64,000 nt of DNA from Hydrogenophaga palleronii NBRC 102513 (GCF_001571225.1 NZ_BCTJ01000024.1:1-64000); one strand, 5' to 3'; shown: positions 25,331-34,587, counted from the stretch's first letter. A program made the numbers and translations. Notes: generated by a model not told the origin, from the sequence alone.

Positions 25331-25598
25331 CAAGGGCCCCCCTCGTAGCCGCAGCGCATCATGCAGCCAGCGGGACCGCCGGACGCACAGGACGATAGTT
25401 CCGCACCCTCCAGATCTTCGATCACGCGCTGGATGTTTTCCGGGCGCAAGCTTAAACAAGCAATCAAGGGGCCGAACTGCAGAGGCTTTTGACGTACACA
25501 AGCAACTGAACCCCGAGAAAACATGTATGCCCGCAGCGAATTCCGACTTTCATGCTTGGCAGTCATTCCATGATCGCGAGTTTCAAAGAAACTGCCTG
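25331..25598. other. Unassigned DNA, possible gene remnant
   Basis: On the minus strand a short open stretch reads LRPENIQRVIEDLEGAELSS then CASGGPAGCMMRCGYEGGP and runs into the IS6 remnant. It looks like a fragment of a former protein, but I cannot name its family. Nothing else is visible here. Confidence 0.4.
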
Positions 25599-26375
25599 CT
25601 ATCCGGCCATGTGTGCTCCACCGTTCACCGAAAGATGCTGCCCCGTCACGTACGACCCCGCATCGCTCAGTAAAAATGCGATGGGTTGCACAGCCTCTTC
25701 CGCTTCGACGAAACGGCCCAGAGGGATGTTGGCCAGCATTTTTTCGCGAAACTTTTCGCCGCGGATGACTTCGGTCATCTCGGTAGCCACCACCCCGAAC
25801 GCGATGCTGTTGACCCGGATGCCATAGCGCCCCCATTCGCGCGCAGCGCTCATGGTGATGCCCAGAACACCCGCCTTCGCAGCACCGTAGTTCACCTGTC
25901 CGATCGTGCCCTTGCGCCCAGCGTCTGACGATATGTTCACGATGGCGCCCGGGGTTTTGTCGCCGGCCTCGGCGCGCCGTTTCATCTCAACGCCCACCAA
26001 CTGCAGGCAGTTGAAAACACCGGTCAGGTTGACGTCCATCACCTGGTGCCACTGCTCGGGTGTCATCTTGTCGATCATGGCCGCTCGCACGATGCCGGCG
26101 TTGTTCACCAGACCGTGCACGCCACCGAACCGCCGCGCCGCTTCGTCCACCACACCCTGGATCTGGTCACGATTCGTCACGCTCGCGGGCACAGCCAACA
26201 CCCGGTTCGCGTCGAACGCCTTCGCGGCTTCGGCGAGTTTGTCTTCGGATGCATCCACCAGCGTCAGCTGGGCGCCCAGTTCGTACAGCAGGTGGGCTGT
26301 CGCCAGACCGATCCCTTGTGCAGCACCGGTGATCAGCACGTTGCGACCCGTCATATCCAAAAGCTTTGCTGCCAT
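25599..26375 (-). CDS. Short-chain dehydrogenase/reductase (FabG-like)
   Basis: This 258-residue NAD(P)-dependent SDR has the cofactor motif TGAAQGIG, the NNAG motif, and the catalytic Ser-Tyr-Lys in NISSDAGRKG and NYGAAKAG. It ends LSVNGGAHMAG. It likely oxidises a 3-hydroxyacyl-CoA or a side-chain alcohol in the catabolic cluster. ATG 26375 has GAGGAA upstream. It is divergent from the TTT receptor gene at 26509, and the shared promoter region carries the 15-bp palindrome. It is the first clearly catabolic gene to the right of the transposon zone. Confidence 0.9.
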   Translation of the reverse strand: MAAKLLDMTGRNVLITGAAQGIGLATAHLLYELGAQLTLVDASEDKLAEAAKAFDANRVLAVPASVTNRDQIQGVVDEAARRFGGVHGLVNNAGIVRAAMIDKMTPEQWHQVMDVNLTGVFNCLQLVGVEMKRRAEAGDKTPGAIVNISSDAGRKGTIGQVNYGAAKAGVLGITMSAAREWGRYGIRVNSIAFGVVATEMTEVIRGEKFREKMLANIPLGRFVEAEEAVQPIAFLLSDAGSYVTGQHLSVNGGAHMAG

Positions 26376-26425
26376 GTGTTCCTCGTTGGTTGGTCTGAAC
26401 TTTTCCATCATCCGATAAAAATACA

Positions 26426-26440
26426 ATTGGATGGACCATT
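26426..26440. promoter_or_regulatory. Putative GntR operator, site 1
   Basis: ATTGGATGGACCATT (complement AATGGTCCATCCAAT) lies between the divergent SDR and TTT receptor genes. An extra half-site AACCATT follows at 26442-26448. It matches the AATGGT-NNN-ACCATT pattern shared by seven other promoters. Confidence 0.65.
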
Positions 26441-26508
26441 TAACCATTGTATTATCAACCAAAAACATGCATCATCCCCCCCGCCATCAACAGCCACCGG
26501 AGACATCC

Positions 26509-27477
26509 ATGCAACGAAGAACGATCCTGTCCACCCTCGCCCTGACACCCATGCTCGGGCACTTTTCCTCCGCCACCGCAGCAGAGTCGGCCGAGTCCTA
26601 TCCGTCCAAGCCGATCCGTCTGGTCGTCCCGTTCGCACCGGGCGGTCAGTTCGATGGCCTTGCGCGCCTGTTCGCCGAGAAGCTCTCGGCCAGCTGGAAG
26701 CAAACCGTCATCGTGGAGAACAAGACGGGTGCTGCCACGATGATTGGCGCGGCGTTCGTGGCCAAGTCACCTGGCGATGGCTACACCATCCTGTTCGGCG
26801 CCAGTGGTGTGGTGCAAAACCCTTCGCTGTATCCCAAGATGGGCTACGAAGCGTCCGAGCTCACACCGGTCGCTCGCATGCACGACATTCCGTTTTCGCT
26901 CGCGGTGCTCACGTCCTCGGGGGTGAACACGCTTGCAGAGTTCATCGCCAAGGCGAAAGCGGCCGACGGCAAACTGACCTACGGACAGATCTCCACCACC
27001 AGCCAGGCGCTCGGTGAAATCTTCCAGCAAAGTGCGGGCATCAAACTCGTCGGCATCCCGTACAAAGGCGAGGCCAACGCGGTCACCGATTTGCTGGGTG
27101 GTCAGATTGACGCCACCTTCGTGTCACCGGGTACCGCCGCCAACTACCCCAACAAAGTCAAAGTGCTCGCCATCACCGGCACCAAGCGCGTGGCGCGCCT
27201 GCCGGACGTGCCCACGTTCGACGAGGCCGGCATTACCACGCTGAAGCAATCGGGCTGGGGCGGCATCTTCCTGCCGTCCACCACGCCCCGCCCCATCGTG
27301 AACAAGTTGTCGGCCGAAATCGCGCGCATCGGCGTGCTGCCGGAGGTCGTGCAAAAGACCAACAACGCGGGCTACCCGGTCTCCGTCGCGGAGGCCCCGG
27401 AGTTCGAGCGCTTCGTGAACAGCGAATACGGCTACTGGCGCGACATTTTCAAGCGTTACAACATCAAGGCGGAATGA
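26509..27477 (+). CDS. Bug/TTT-family periplasmic solute receptor 1
   Basis: This 322-residue exported protein has a signal peptide (cleavage near SSATAAES). Tripartite-tricarboxylate receptor landmarks are YPSKPIRLVVPFAPGGQFDGLAR, the VENKTGAATMIGA region and the VGIPYKGEANAVTDLLGGQID binding loop. GGAGA lies upstream of ATG 26509. It heads the operon with the thiolase-like, DUF35, MaoC, synthetase and dehydrogenase genes, so it probably binds the pathway substrate or an intermediate. No TctA/TctB membrane partners are in the window. Confidence 0.9.
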   Translation: MQRRTILSTLALTPMLGHFSSATAAESAESYPSKPIRLVVPFAPGGQFDGLARLFAEKLSASWKQTVIVENKTGAATMIGAAFVAKSPGDGYTILFGASGVVQNPSLYPKMGYEASELTPVARMHDIPFSLAVLTSSGVNTLAEFIAKAKAADGKLTYGQISTTSQALGEIFQQSAGIKLVGIPYKGEANAVTDLLGGQIDATFVSPGTAANYPNKVKVLAITGTKRVARLPDVPTFDEAGITTLKQSGWGGIFLPSTTPRPIVNKLSAEIARIGVLPEVVQKTNNAGYPVSVAEAPEFERFVNSEYGYWRDIFKRYNIKAE

Positions 27478-27491
27478 GGCGGCGCACCGAC

Positions 27492-28661
27492 ATGAACCGT
27501 TCCGATGCTGCCGTCATCTCAGGCATTTACGAGATTCCCACCCGCCTCTCGCCCGACAAATCGATCGCCATGCTGCATGCCGAAGCCGCCCGAGGCGCGC
27601 TGGAGGATGCAGGGCTGACCCACCGCGACGTCGACGCCTACTTCTGCGCGGGCGACGCGCCCGGCTTTGGTCCGGTGTCGATGGCCGACTACATGGGTCT
27701 GAAGCTGCGGCACGCCGACTCGACGGAGTTCGGCGGCGCGTCCTACATCTCGCACGTGGCCCGCGCATCAGCCGCGATCGAATCGGGGCGCTGCAACGTG
27801 GCGCTCATCACGCTGGCGGGGCGCCCCCGTTCGGAGGGCCGCGCGGTGGGCACCACCGCGCGCACCGCTTCGCTGCAGGTGCCCGACACCGCCTATGAGA
27901 CGCCCTACAAGCCGAACGTGACCACGCTCTACGGCATGAGCGCGAAGCGGCACATGCACGAATACGGCACCACGAGCGAACAGCTGGCCTGGATCCGCGT
28001 GGCCGCTTCGCAACATGCGCAGCACAACCCGAACGCGCTGCTGCGCAAGCCCGTGTCGGTGCAGGACGTGCTTGAGTCGCCCATCGTGGCCGACCCGTTG
28101 CACCGACTGGACTGCTGCGTGGTGACCGACGGGGGTGGTGCCATCGTGGTCTCGCGCCGCGAGATCGCGCGCGACACCGGTCGCCAGCTGGTGGCCATTC
28201 GCGGCGCGGGTGACGCGATCTACCACCAGCAAGGTGGCGCCATCAACCTCACCACCACCGGCGCGGCCGCGTCGGGGCGGCTCGCGTTCGAACAGGCGGG
28301 CATCACCCCCGCCGACATTCAGTACGCGTCGATCTACGACAGCTTCACCATCACCGTGCTGCTGCAGATCGAAGACCTGGGCTTCTGCGCCAAAGGCGAC
28401 GGCGGCAAGTTCGTCGCCGACGGCAACCTCATCTCCGGCGTCGGCAAGCTGCCCTTCAACACCGACGGTGGCGGCCAGTGCAACAACCACCCGGCCAACC
28501 GGGGTGGCCTCACCAAAGTGATCGAGGCCGTGCGCCAGCTGCGTGGCCAGGCCCACCCTGCCGTGCAGGTGCCGAACTGCCAACTGGCGGTGGCGCAAGG
28601 CATCGGCGGTTGGGTCGGCTCTCGCCACGCCAGTTCCACTCTCATCATGGAGCGCCTCTGA
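27492..28661 (+). CDS. Thiolase-like protein (SCP-x/Ltp2 type), probable retro-aldolase
   Basis: This 389-residue thiolase-fold protein belongs to the SCP-x/lipid-transfer group. Where a normal thiolase carries its nucleophilic Cys, it has FGGASYISHVARA without Cys. The C-terminal motif is NTDGGGQCNNHPANRGGL. In steroid side-chain breakdown Ltp2 of this group pairs with a DUF35 protein and cleaves a beta-hydroxyacyl-CoA by retro-aldol reaction. The next gene here is exactly such a DUF35 protein. The same role is therefore inferred. An ATG at 27474 overlapping the receptor stop is an alternative start. Confidence 0.85.
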   Translation: MNRSDAAVISGIYEIPTRLSPDKSIAMLHAEAARGALEDAGLTHRDVDAYFCAGDAPGFGPVSMADYMGLKLRHADSTEFGGASYISHVARASAAIESGRCNVALITLAGRPRSEGRAVGTTARTASLQVPDTAYETPYKPNVTTLYGMSAKRHMHEYGTTSEQLAWIRVAASQHAQHNPNALLRKPVSVQDVLESPIVADPLHRLDCCVVTDGGGAIVVSRREIARDTGRQLVAIRGAGDAIYHQQGGAINLTTTGAAASGRLAFEQAGITPADIQYASIYDSFTITVLLQIEDLGFCAKGDGGKFVADGNLISGVGKLPFNTDGGGQCNNHPANRGGLTKVIEAVRQLRGQAHPAVQVPNCQLAVAQGIGGWVGSRHASSTLIMERL

Positions 28662-28662
28662 C

Positions 28663-29073
28663 ATGAGCACCCCTACGACAAATACCGCACCCACCGGCTA
28701 CGAAGCCATCCTCGCCGAGCAACCGGAATCGGCGCCCTACTGGAACGCCATCGGCCAAGGCGAACTGATGGTGAAGCAATGCGCCACGTGCGAGCGCTTC
28801 CACCACTATCCCCGCGCCATCTGCCCGCACTGCTTCAGCGACGACACGCGCTGGGTGCGCGCGGCGGGCAAGGGCGAGATCTACACCTTCAGCGTGATGC
28901 GGCGCGCCGAGGTGCCCTACGCCGTGGGCTACGTGATGCTGGACGAAGGCTGCGCCATGCTGACGAACTTCGTGGAATGCGACTTCGACGCACTGCACAT
29001 CGGCCAACGGGTGCAGCTGCGTTTCGAGCGCTGCGACCAGGGCCACGTGATGCCGGTGTTCACGCCCGACTGA
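28663..29073 (+). CDS. DUF35/OB-fold Zn-ribbon partner of the thiolase-like protein
   Basis: This 136-residue protein has an N-terminal helix and a rubredoxin-like zinc ribbon (CATCERFHHYPRAICPHC, CxxC-x13-CxxC with the YPR motif). The OB fold is ACP_beta-barrel type with GEIYTFSVMRRAEVPYAVGYV. It starts one base after the thiolase stop. Members form tight complexes with SCP-x-type thiolase-like proteins, so an aldolase complex is the likely unit. Confidence 0.9.
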   Translation: MSTPTTNTAPTGYEAILAEQPESAPYWNAIGQGELMVKQCATCERFHHYPRAICPHCFSDDTRWVRAAGKGEIYTFSVMRRAEVPYAVGYVMLDEGCAMLTNFVECDFDALHIGQRVQLRFERCDQGHVMPVFTPD

Positions 29074-29095
29074 ACGCCACCACCGTCGCATCACC

Positions 29096-29980
29096 ATGCC
29101 ATTGAACGCCTCTCTGCTGGTCCAGAAATCTTTTCCCGTCGTCGAACAACGCTACGGCCCGACCGACGCGATCCTGTATGCGCTTGGCCTGGGGCTGGGC
29201 CTGTCACCCACCTCGCCGCAAGAGCTGCCGTATGTGCTCGAAGATGCCGAGGGCCAGGTGCGCATGCTGCCAGCGATGGCCAGCGTGCTCGCTTTCCCAC
29301 CGCCCTGGGGCCAGGACCCGGCCATTGGCGCCGACTGGCGCCGCGTGGTGCACGCCGAGCAGCGGGTGGACTTCCACACGCCGCTGCCGCCGAACGCCAC
29401 CGTGCGCGCCGAGACGCGCGTGGAACGTGTGACCGACAAAGGACCGGGCAAAGGCGCGCTGGTGCAGGCCACCCGCTCGGTGCTGGACGCTGCCACCGGC
29501 CACACGATCGCCGACGTCACCATGCTGTCGCTAGCGCGCGGCGACGGGGGGTGCGGCCATGCCGAACGGCCCGACGCCGCCACCCTCGCCGATCTGCCCG
29601 ACGTGCCCGCGCGAGACGCCGACGGCAGCGTGGACATCCCCACCTCGGCGCAGGCAGCGCTGGTCTACCGGCTCAGCGGTGACCGCAACCGCTTGCACGC
29701 CGACCCGGCCACAGCAAAAGCCGCGGGCTTCGACCGACCGATCCTGCACGGGCTGGCCAGCTTCGGCATCGCCACGCACGGCCTCGTCCACCACGCGCTC
29801 GACGGCGACGCGTCGCGCCTGGCGTCGATCGGCTGCCGCTTCAGCGACGTGGTGTTCCCCGGTGAGTCGCTGCGCCTGGCGTACTGGCACGCACCGCAGG
29901 GGCTGCACTTCCGTTTGAGCGTGCCGGGCCGCAACACCGTCGCGCTGTCGCGCGGCTTCGCAGCCCTGCGCCTTCCCTGA
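29096..29980 (+). CDS. MaoC-type (double hot-dog) enoyl-CoA hydratase
   Basis: This 294-residue two-domain hydratase resembles the hydratase-2 unit of peroxisomal MFE-2. The hydratase-2 motif in the C-terminal hot dog is YRLSGDRNRLHADPATAKAAGF followed by RPILHGLASFG. The N-terminal half (GPTDAILYALGLGLG) is the catalytically inert half typical of the family. It would hydrate the enoyl-CoA made by the acyl-CoA dehydrogenases at 32160-34464, giving the substrate for the thiolase/DUF35 unit. Confidence 0.9.
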   Translation: MPLNASLLVQKSFPVVEQRYGPTDAILYALGLGLGLSPTSPQELPYVLEDAEGQVRMLPAMASVLAFPPPWGQDPAIGADWRRVVHAEQRVDFHTPLPPNATVRAETRVERVTDKGPGKGALVQATRSVLDAATGHTIADVTMLSLARGDGGCGHAERPDAATLADLPDVPARDADGSVDIPTSAQAALVYRLSGDRNRLHADPATAKAAGFDRPILHGLASFGIATHGLVHHALDGDASRLASIGCRFSDVVFPGESLRLAYWHAPQGLHFRLSVPGRNTVALSRGFAALRLP

Positions 29981-30030
29981 ACTTCTGGTTGCCCTGACGG
30001 CACCCCCTGCTCTCACCGACTGCTCTCTTC

Positions 30031-32163
30031 ATGACCTCCTCCCCTCACCCTCTCGCCTCCCGTGCGGTGCTCAGCCCCACCTCGATCGCCGTGATCGGCG
30101 CCTCGTCCGATGCCGAGCGCATCGGCGGCATCCCCATTGCCAACCTGCTCTCGCAAGGCTTTGCGGGCGACATCTGGCCGGTCAACCCCAGCCGCGACAC
30201 GGTGCAGGGCTTGCGCAGCTTCGCCTCGGTGGATGCACTGCCCGGCGCGCCCGAAGCGGCCATCGTCGCCGTGCCGGCCGACCTGGCCGTGGCGGCCGTG
30301 GAAGAACTGGCGCGCATCGGCACGCGTTCGGCCATCGTCTTCTCCGCCGGGTTCGCCGAGACCGGCGAGCGCGGCATCGCCATGCAAGCGCAAATGGCCG
30401 ACGCCGCGCGCGAGCACGGCATGCGGCTGTTCGGGCCGAACACCATCGGCCTGTTCAACGCGCACGCGAACTACTACCCCTTCTTCACCACGGCGTTCGA
30501 ACGCGGCTTTCCGCGCGGCGGGCGCGTGGGCATTGCCAGCCAGTCGGGTGCGTTCGGCTCGCAGATCTTCAACATCGCGCGCAACCGCCGCATCGGCACA
30601 CCCATCTGCATCACGACCGGCAACGAGGCGGACGTGACCATCGGCGAGGCCATCGGCTGGCTGGCCGAAGACGACAACATCGATGTCATCGTCGCCTACC
30701 TCGAAGGCCTGCGCGAACCCGAGAAATTCCTCGCGGCACTGGAGACCGCGCGGCGCGCGCGCAAGCCCGTCATCGTGCTCAAGGCAGGACGCAGCGTGCT
30801 GGGTGCCAGCGCGGTTCAATCGCACACCGCGTCGATCGCCGGTGACGACAAGTTGTTCGACGTGACGCTGTCGGAGCTGGGTGCGGTCCGCGTCGAGCAC
30901 GTGGAGGAAATGCTGGACGTGGCCCATGTCGCGACCCGCCGCATCTTCCCGGTCAGCGGCACACTCGGCGCCCTCACCCTCAGCGGCGGCGCGGGCATCC
31001 AGATCAGCGACGCCGCCGAAAAATACGGGCTGGACATGCCCCAGCTCGACCCGGACGCACAGGCCGAACTCAAGCGCTTGCTGCCCATCGCATCGCCCGT
31101 CAACCCGATCGACATCACCGCGCAATCGCTGAACAACATGGGCGTGGTCGCCGAGTTCGCGAAGGTGGTGGCCGAGCGCGGCAACTACGCGGCCATCGTG
31201 GCCTACCTCGCCGGCGTGGGCGGGTCGGCCAAAAAAGGGCCAGAGCTGCAGAAGACCTTTGGCGATGTGGCGCGCGCCCACCCGGACCGGCTGTGGGCCA
31301 TGCTCACCACTGCCGAGCCCCACCACATCGAGGCGTTCGAGCGCGAAGGGCTGCTGGTGTTTGAAGAGTCGGCGCGCGCGGTGAACGCGATCGCGGCCAT
31401 GAGCCGACTGGGGCAAGCGTTCGCTCGCCCGACTGCTGTCGAGCCGGCGCCCCTGCCAGGCCCGGCTCTGTCGGCGAAGGCCCCCAACGAAGCCGAGGCC
31501 AAGGCCTGGCTGTCCAGCCATGGCATTGCGGTGACGCAGGAACGCGTGGTGAGCACCGAAGACCTGGCCGTGCAAACCGCACTCGAATTCGGCTATCCGG
31601 TGGTGTTGAAGATCGTGTCGCCCGACATCCTGCACAAGTCGGAGGTCAACGGCGTGAAGCTGAACCTGCGCGACGACGAAGCGGTGCGCTTGGCCTATCG
31701 CGAGATCCTCGCGTCGGTGGCGCAGGCCCGGCCCGACGCCCGCATCGAGGGCATTCTGGTCGCGCGCCAGGTGGAGAACGCCGTCGAGTGCCTCATGAGC
31801 ATCCACCGCGATCCGCAGCTGGGCTTGTTCGCCGCGTTCGGCCTGGGCGGCATCTACGTCGAGATCCTGAAGGACGTCGCGTTTGCCCGTTGCCCGTTCG
31901 ACGAAACGCGGGCCGAGGCGTTGATCCGCAGCATCCGCTGCATCGGTCTTCTCACTGGCGCGCGCGGTCGTCCTTCTGTCGACGTGCCGGCCTTGGCGCG
32001 CACGCTGTCGCGCCTCTCGCACATCGCGCACCAGCACGGCGAGCGCCTGCAATCGATCGAACTCAACCCGGTGCTGGCGCTGCCGGAGGGCCAGGCACCC
32101 GTGGCCGCCGACGCGCTGATCGAACTGCTGAGCGCGCCCGGCGCTGAAGGACAGCCTGCATGA
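30031..32163 (+). CDS. Acyl-CoA synthetase, NDP-forming (fused alpha-beta)
   Basis: This 710-residue ADP/GDP-forming acid-CoA ligase has the CoA-binding domain first (SIAVIGASSDAERIGG, about residues 18-33). The succinyl-CoA-ligase-like domain follows with the phospho-His265 in AVQSHTASIAG. The C-terminal ATP-grasp part (from about residue 490) contains VVLKIVSPDILHKSEVNGVK. It would activate a carboxylic acid intermediate to its CoA ester. Using this ligase type in place of an AMP-forming ligase is less usual in aromatic or steroid clusters. The stop overlaps the next start by four bases. Confidence 0.92.
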   Translation: MTSSPHPLASRAVLSPTSIAVIGASSDAERIGGIPIANLLSQGFAGDIWPVNPSRDTVQGLRSFASVDALPGAPEAAIVAVPADLAVAAVEELARIGTRSAIVFSAGFAETGERGIAMQAQMADAAREHGMRLFGPNTIGLFNAHANYYPFFTTAFERGFPRGGRVGIASQSGAFGSQIFNIARNRRIGTPICITTGNEADVTIGEAIGWLAEDDNIDVIVAYLEGLREPEKFLAALETARRARKPVIVLKAGRSVLGASAVQSHTASIAGDDKLFDVTLSELGAVRVEHVEEMLDVAHVATRRIFPVSGTLGALTLSGGAGIQISDAAEKYGLDMPQLDPDAQAELKRLLPIASPVNPIDITAQSLNNMGVVAEFAKVVAERGNYAAIVAYLAGVGGSAKKGPELQKTFGDVARAHPDRLWAMLTTAEPHHIEAFEREGLLVFEESARAVNAIAAMSRLGQAFARPTAVEPAPLPGPALSAKAPNEAEAKAWLSSHGIAVTQERVVSTEDLAVQTALEFGYPVVLKIVSPDILHKSEVNGVKLNLRDDEAVRLAYREILASVAQARPDARIEGILVARQVENAVECLMSIHRDPQLGLFAAFGLGGIYVEILKDVAFARCPFDETRAEALIRSIRCIGLLTGARGRPSVDVPALARTLSRLSHIAHQHGERLQSIELNPVLALPEGQAPVAADALIELLSAPGAEGQPA

Positions 32164-33332
32164 ACCTGGACTTCACTCCCGAACAGGAGCAGCTGCGCGC
32201 CGAGGTGCGCCGCTACATCGAGGCCGAGCTGCCCCCCCCCGTGCAGCAGAAGGTGCGGCGCGGTGAGTTCCTCGACAAGCAAGAGGTCGTGCGCTGGCAA
32301 CGTGGCTTGCACCAGCGGGGCTGGGCAGCGCCGCATTGGCCCCCCGAACACGGTGGGCTGGGGTTGAAGCCGGTCGACAAACTGATCATCCAGGAAGAGC
32401 TCTACCGCGCCTGCGCGCCCATGCCGCTGGTGTTCAACGTCGACATGCTGGGGCCCGTGGTGCTGCGCTTCGGCACCGATGCGCAGAAAAAGGACCTGCT
32501 GCCGCGGCTGGCAAACGCCGACCTCTGGTTCTGCCAGGGGTTCTCCGAGCCGGACGCTGGATCCGATCTCGCGTCGCTGCGCACCCGCGCGACCCGCGAA
32601 GGCGACCACTACGTCGTCAATGGCCAGAAGATCTGGACCACGCACGCGCACCTGGCAGACTGGATTTTCGCGCTCGTGCGCACCGACCCGGATGTCAAGC
32701 CACAGCGCGGCATCTCCTTCCTGCTCATCGATCTGAAATCGCCCGGCGTGGTGGTGCGCCCGATCGACACCATCGACGGCCAGCACCACCTCAACGAGGT
32801 GTTCTTCGACAACGTGAAGGTGCCCGTGTCGCAACGACTGGGCGAAGAAGGCCAGGGCTGGGACTGTGCCAAGTACCTGCTCACCAACGAGCGCACCGGC
32901 ATCGCCCGCGTGGGCTACTGCCGCGAGCGGCTGCAGCATGCGCGCGACTTGCTGGAGCGCCGCAGAGCCGACGGGCTGCAAGAGGCCGAGGCGCAGGACT
33001 TCCTGATCGAGATCGCCAGGCTGGAGGCCGAGCTGCGCGGGCTGGAGCTGATGAACTGGCGCTTCATGTATTCGCAGGACGCCGCGCGCGGCGTTCCCGC
33101 CCATGCATCGCTGATCAAACTCAAGGGCGTCGACCTGCAGCAAAACATCGCCGCCTTGCTGATGCACATCTCGGGCCGGCACAGCCTGCGCCGGACCGCG
33201 CCGCAGGACTGGGAATCCATCGACGGCCTGCAGACTGCCACCTCGCGTTACCTGTACGCGCGTTCGGTGAGCATTTACGGTGGCGCGACCGAGGTGCAGA
33301 AGAACATCATCGCCAAGACCCTGCTGGATTGA
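32160..33332 (+). CDS. Acyl-CoA dehydrogenase, first of a pair
   Basis: This 390-residue FAD-dependent dehydrogenase has WFCQGFSEPDAGSDLASLRT (flavin/substrate contact region), YVVNGQKIWTTHAHLADW, and the terminal YGGATEVQKNIIAKTLL. It is directly followed by a second, more divergent acyl-CoA dehydrogenase, as in ChsE1-ChsE2-type heteromers for branched or steroid side chains. Such a pair usually forms one alpha2beta2 enzyme. Confidence 0.92.
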   Translation: MNLDFTPEQEQLRAEVRRYIEAELPPPVQQKVRRGEFLDKQEVVRWQRGLHQRGWAAPHWPPEHGGLGLKPVDKLIIQEELYRACAPMPLVFNVDMLGPVVLRFGTDAQKKDLLPRLANADLWFCQGFSEPDAGSDLASLRTRATREGDHYVVNGQKIWTTHAHLADWIFALVRTDPDVKPQRGISFLLIDLKSPGVVVRPIDTIDGQHHLNEVFFDNVKVPVSQRLGEEGQGWDCAKYLLTNERTGIARVGYCRERLQHARDLLERRRADGLQEAEAQDFLIEIARLEAELRGLELMNWRFMYSQDAARGVPAHASLIKLKGVDLQQNIAALLMHISGRHSLRRTAPQDWESIDGLQTATSRYLYARSVSIYGGATEVQKNIIAKTLLD

Positions 33333-33336
33333 CCCC

Positions 33337-34464
33337 ATGGATTTCGACCTCTCCGACGAACAACGCGCCTTCGGGCACAGCGTGTCGCGCTTCCTGCAGG
33401 AACGCTACCCTTTCGAGCACCGCCGCCGCAGTCTGCGCGCTGCCCCGGATGACACCACTTGGCAGGGCTTGTCCGAGCTCGGCGTGCCGATGCTGCTGTT
33501 GCCGGCATCGGCCGGTGGTGTGGACGGTGGCGCCAGCGATTTGTTGAGCGTGTGCGAAGCCTTCGGCGGCGCGCTCGTGCTGCAGCCCTTGCTGTCCAGC
33601 AGCGTGATGGCGACGGTGGCGCTGAGCAGTGCCATCCAGGCACCCGAGGTGCACGCCCTGCTCGAACGCATGGCCACCGGCGAAGCCCGGGTGGGCTGGG
33701 CGCATGGCGAGGGCCACCTGGGTGGCGCACTGGCGACCCGGGCACGCCGATCGCCAGACGGCCAATGGCGGCTCGATGGCCACAAGGTCGACGTGCTCTA
33801 CGGCATGGGTGCCGATGCCTTCGTGGTCAGCGCATTGGAAGACAGTGACACGGGCCGCACCGGTCTGTTCCTGGTGGACGCCGCGCTGCAGGCCGTGCAG
33901 CGTTCCGCGCTCACGCTGGTGGACGACACGCCAGCCGCCGACATCGCCTTGCAGGACTGCCCTGCCCTTCGCCTCGACGTGGATGCGACCGCGACCATCG
34001 AGCGCGCGGCGCTCTGGGGTGCGTTCGCGTCCTGCGCCGAGCGGGTCGGCGTCATGGACGCTGCGCTGCGCATCAGCCGCGACTACCTCGGCCAGCGCAA
34101 GCAGTTCGGGCAAGCGCTGTCCACCTACCAGAGCCTGCGCCACCACATTGCAGAGATGGCCGCCGACGTGGAGATCTGCCGCGCTCTCGCCATTGGTGCC
34201 GCCGTGGCGTTGGACGTCCTGAGCCGGGACGGTGGCGATGCCGCATGGCAGGAAGCCCGCCTTCGCATTGGGCAAGCCAACCTGGTCACAGGCAGTGCGG
34301 CGCAGCGCGCGTGCGAAGCAGCGGTGCAACTGCACGGCGGCATCGGCATGACCGAGGAACACCCGGTGGGCTCGCTGTTGCGACGCGTGGTGTGTCTGAA
34401 CGCGTTGTTCGGTCAGGGGCGGGCGCTGGCGAGGGAACTGGCATTGCCCACTGCGAACAGGTAA
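33337..34464 (+). CDS. Acyl-CoA dehydrogenase, second (divergent) of a pair
   Basis: This 375-residue acyl-CoA dehydrogenase-like protein starts MDFDLSDEQRAFGHSVSRFL, four bases after its partner's stop. It keeps RDYLGQRKQFGQALSTYQ and LHGGIGMTEEHPVGSLLRR, but its middle beta-barrel is weakly conserved (WRLDGHKVDVLYG). This is typical of the second subunit of heteromeric dehydrogenases. It is the last gene of the operon that began at 26509. Confidence 0.9.
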   Translation: MDFDLSDEQRAFGHSVSRFLQERYPFEHRRRSLRAAPDDTTWQGLSELGVPMLLLPASAGGVDGGASDLLSVCEAFGGALVLQPLLSSSVMATVALSSAIQAPEVHALLERMATGEARVGWAHGEGHLGGALATRARRSPDGQWRLDGHKVDVLYGMGADAFVVSALEDSDTGRTGLFLVDAALQAVQRSALTLVDDTPAADIALQDCPALRLDVDATATIERAALWGAFASCAERVGVMDAALRISRDYLGQRKQFGQALSTYQSLRHHIAEMAADVEICRALAIGAAVALDVLSRDGGDAAWQEARLRIGQANLVTGSAAQRACEAAVQLHGGIGMTEEHPVGSLLRRVVCLNALFGQGRALARELALPTANR

Positions 34465-34534
34465 GCCACACCACGGCGCTCCTGGAGACGGAGCGCTCTC
34501 AAATTTGAAGTCGCTTAGTGTTAACCCTGGTTTC

Positions 34535-34549
34535 AATGTCTCTACCATT
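34535..34549. promoter_or_regulatory. Putative GntR operator, site 2
   Basis: AATGTCTCTACCATT lies 39 bp upstream of the first ABC permease gene. The right half ACCATT is perfect and the left half AATG matches partly. Confidence 0.5.
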
Positions 34550-34587
34550 GATACAAAATACCAATATCAAACTTGGGTAACACTGGC

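Noticed and set aside
24740-25340. 8-bp target duplication around the IS6 remnant
   Set aside because: The flanks GCAAGATC and CCAAGGGC do not match well enough to call a duplication.
25282-25598. Minus-strand open frame joining the IS6 end to a Cys-containing fragment
   Set aside because: It crosses the element border, and its other end is antisense to the SDR gene; I cannot name a family, so it is listed only as unassigned DNA.
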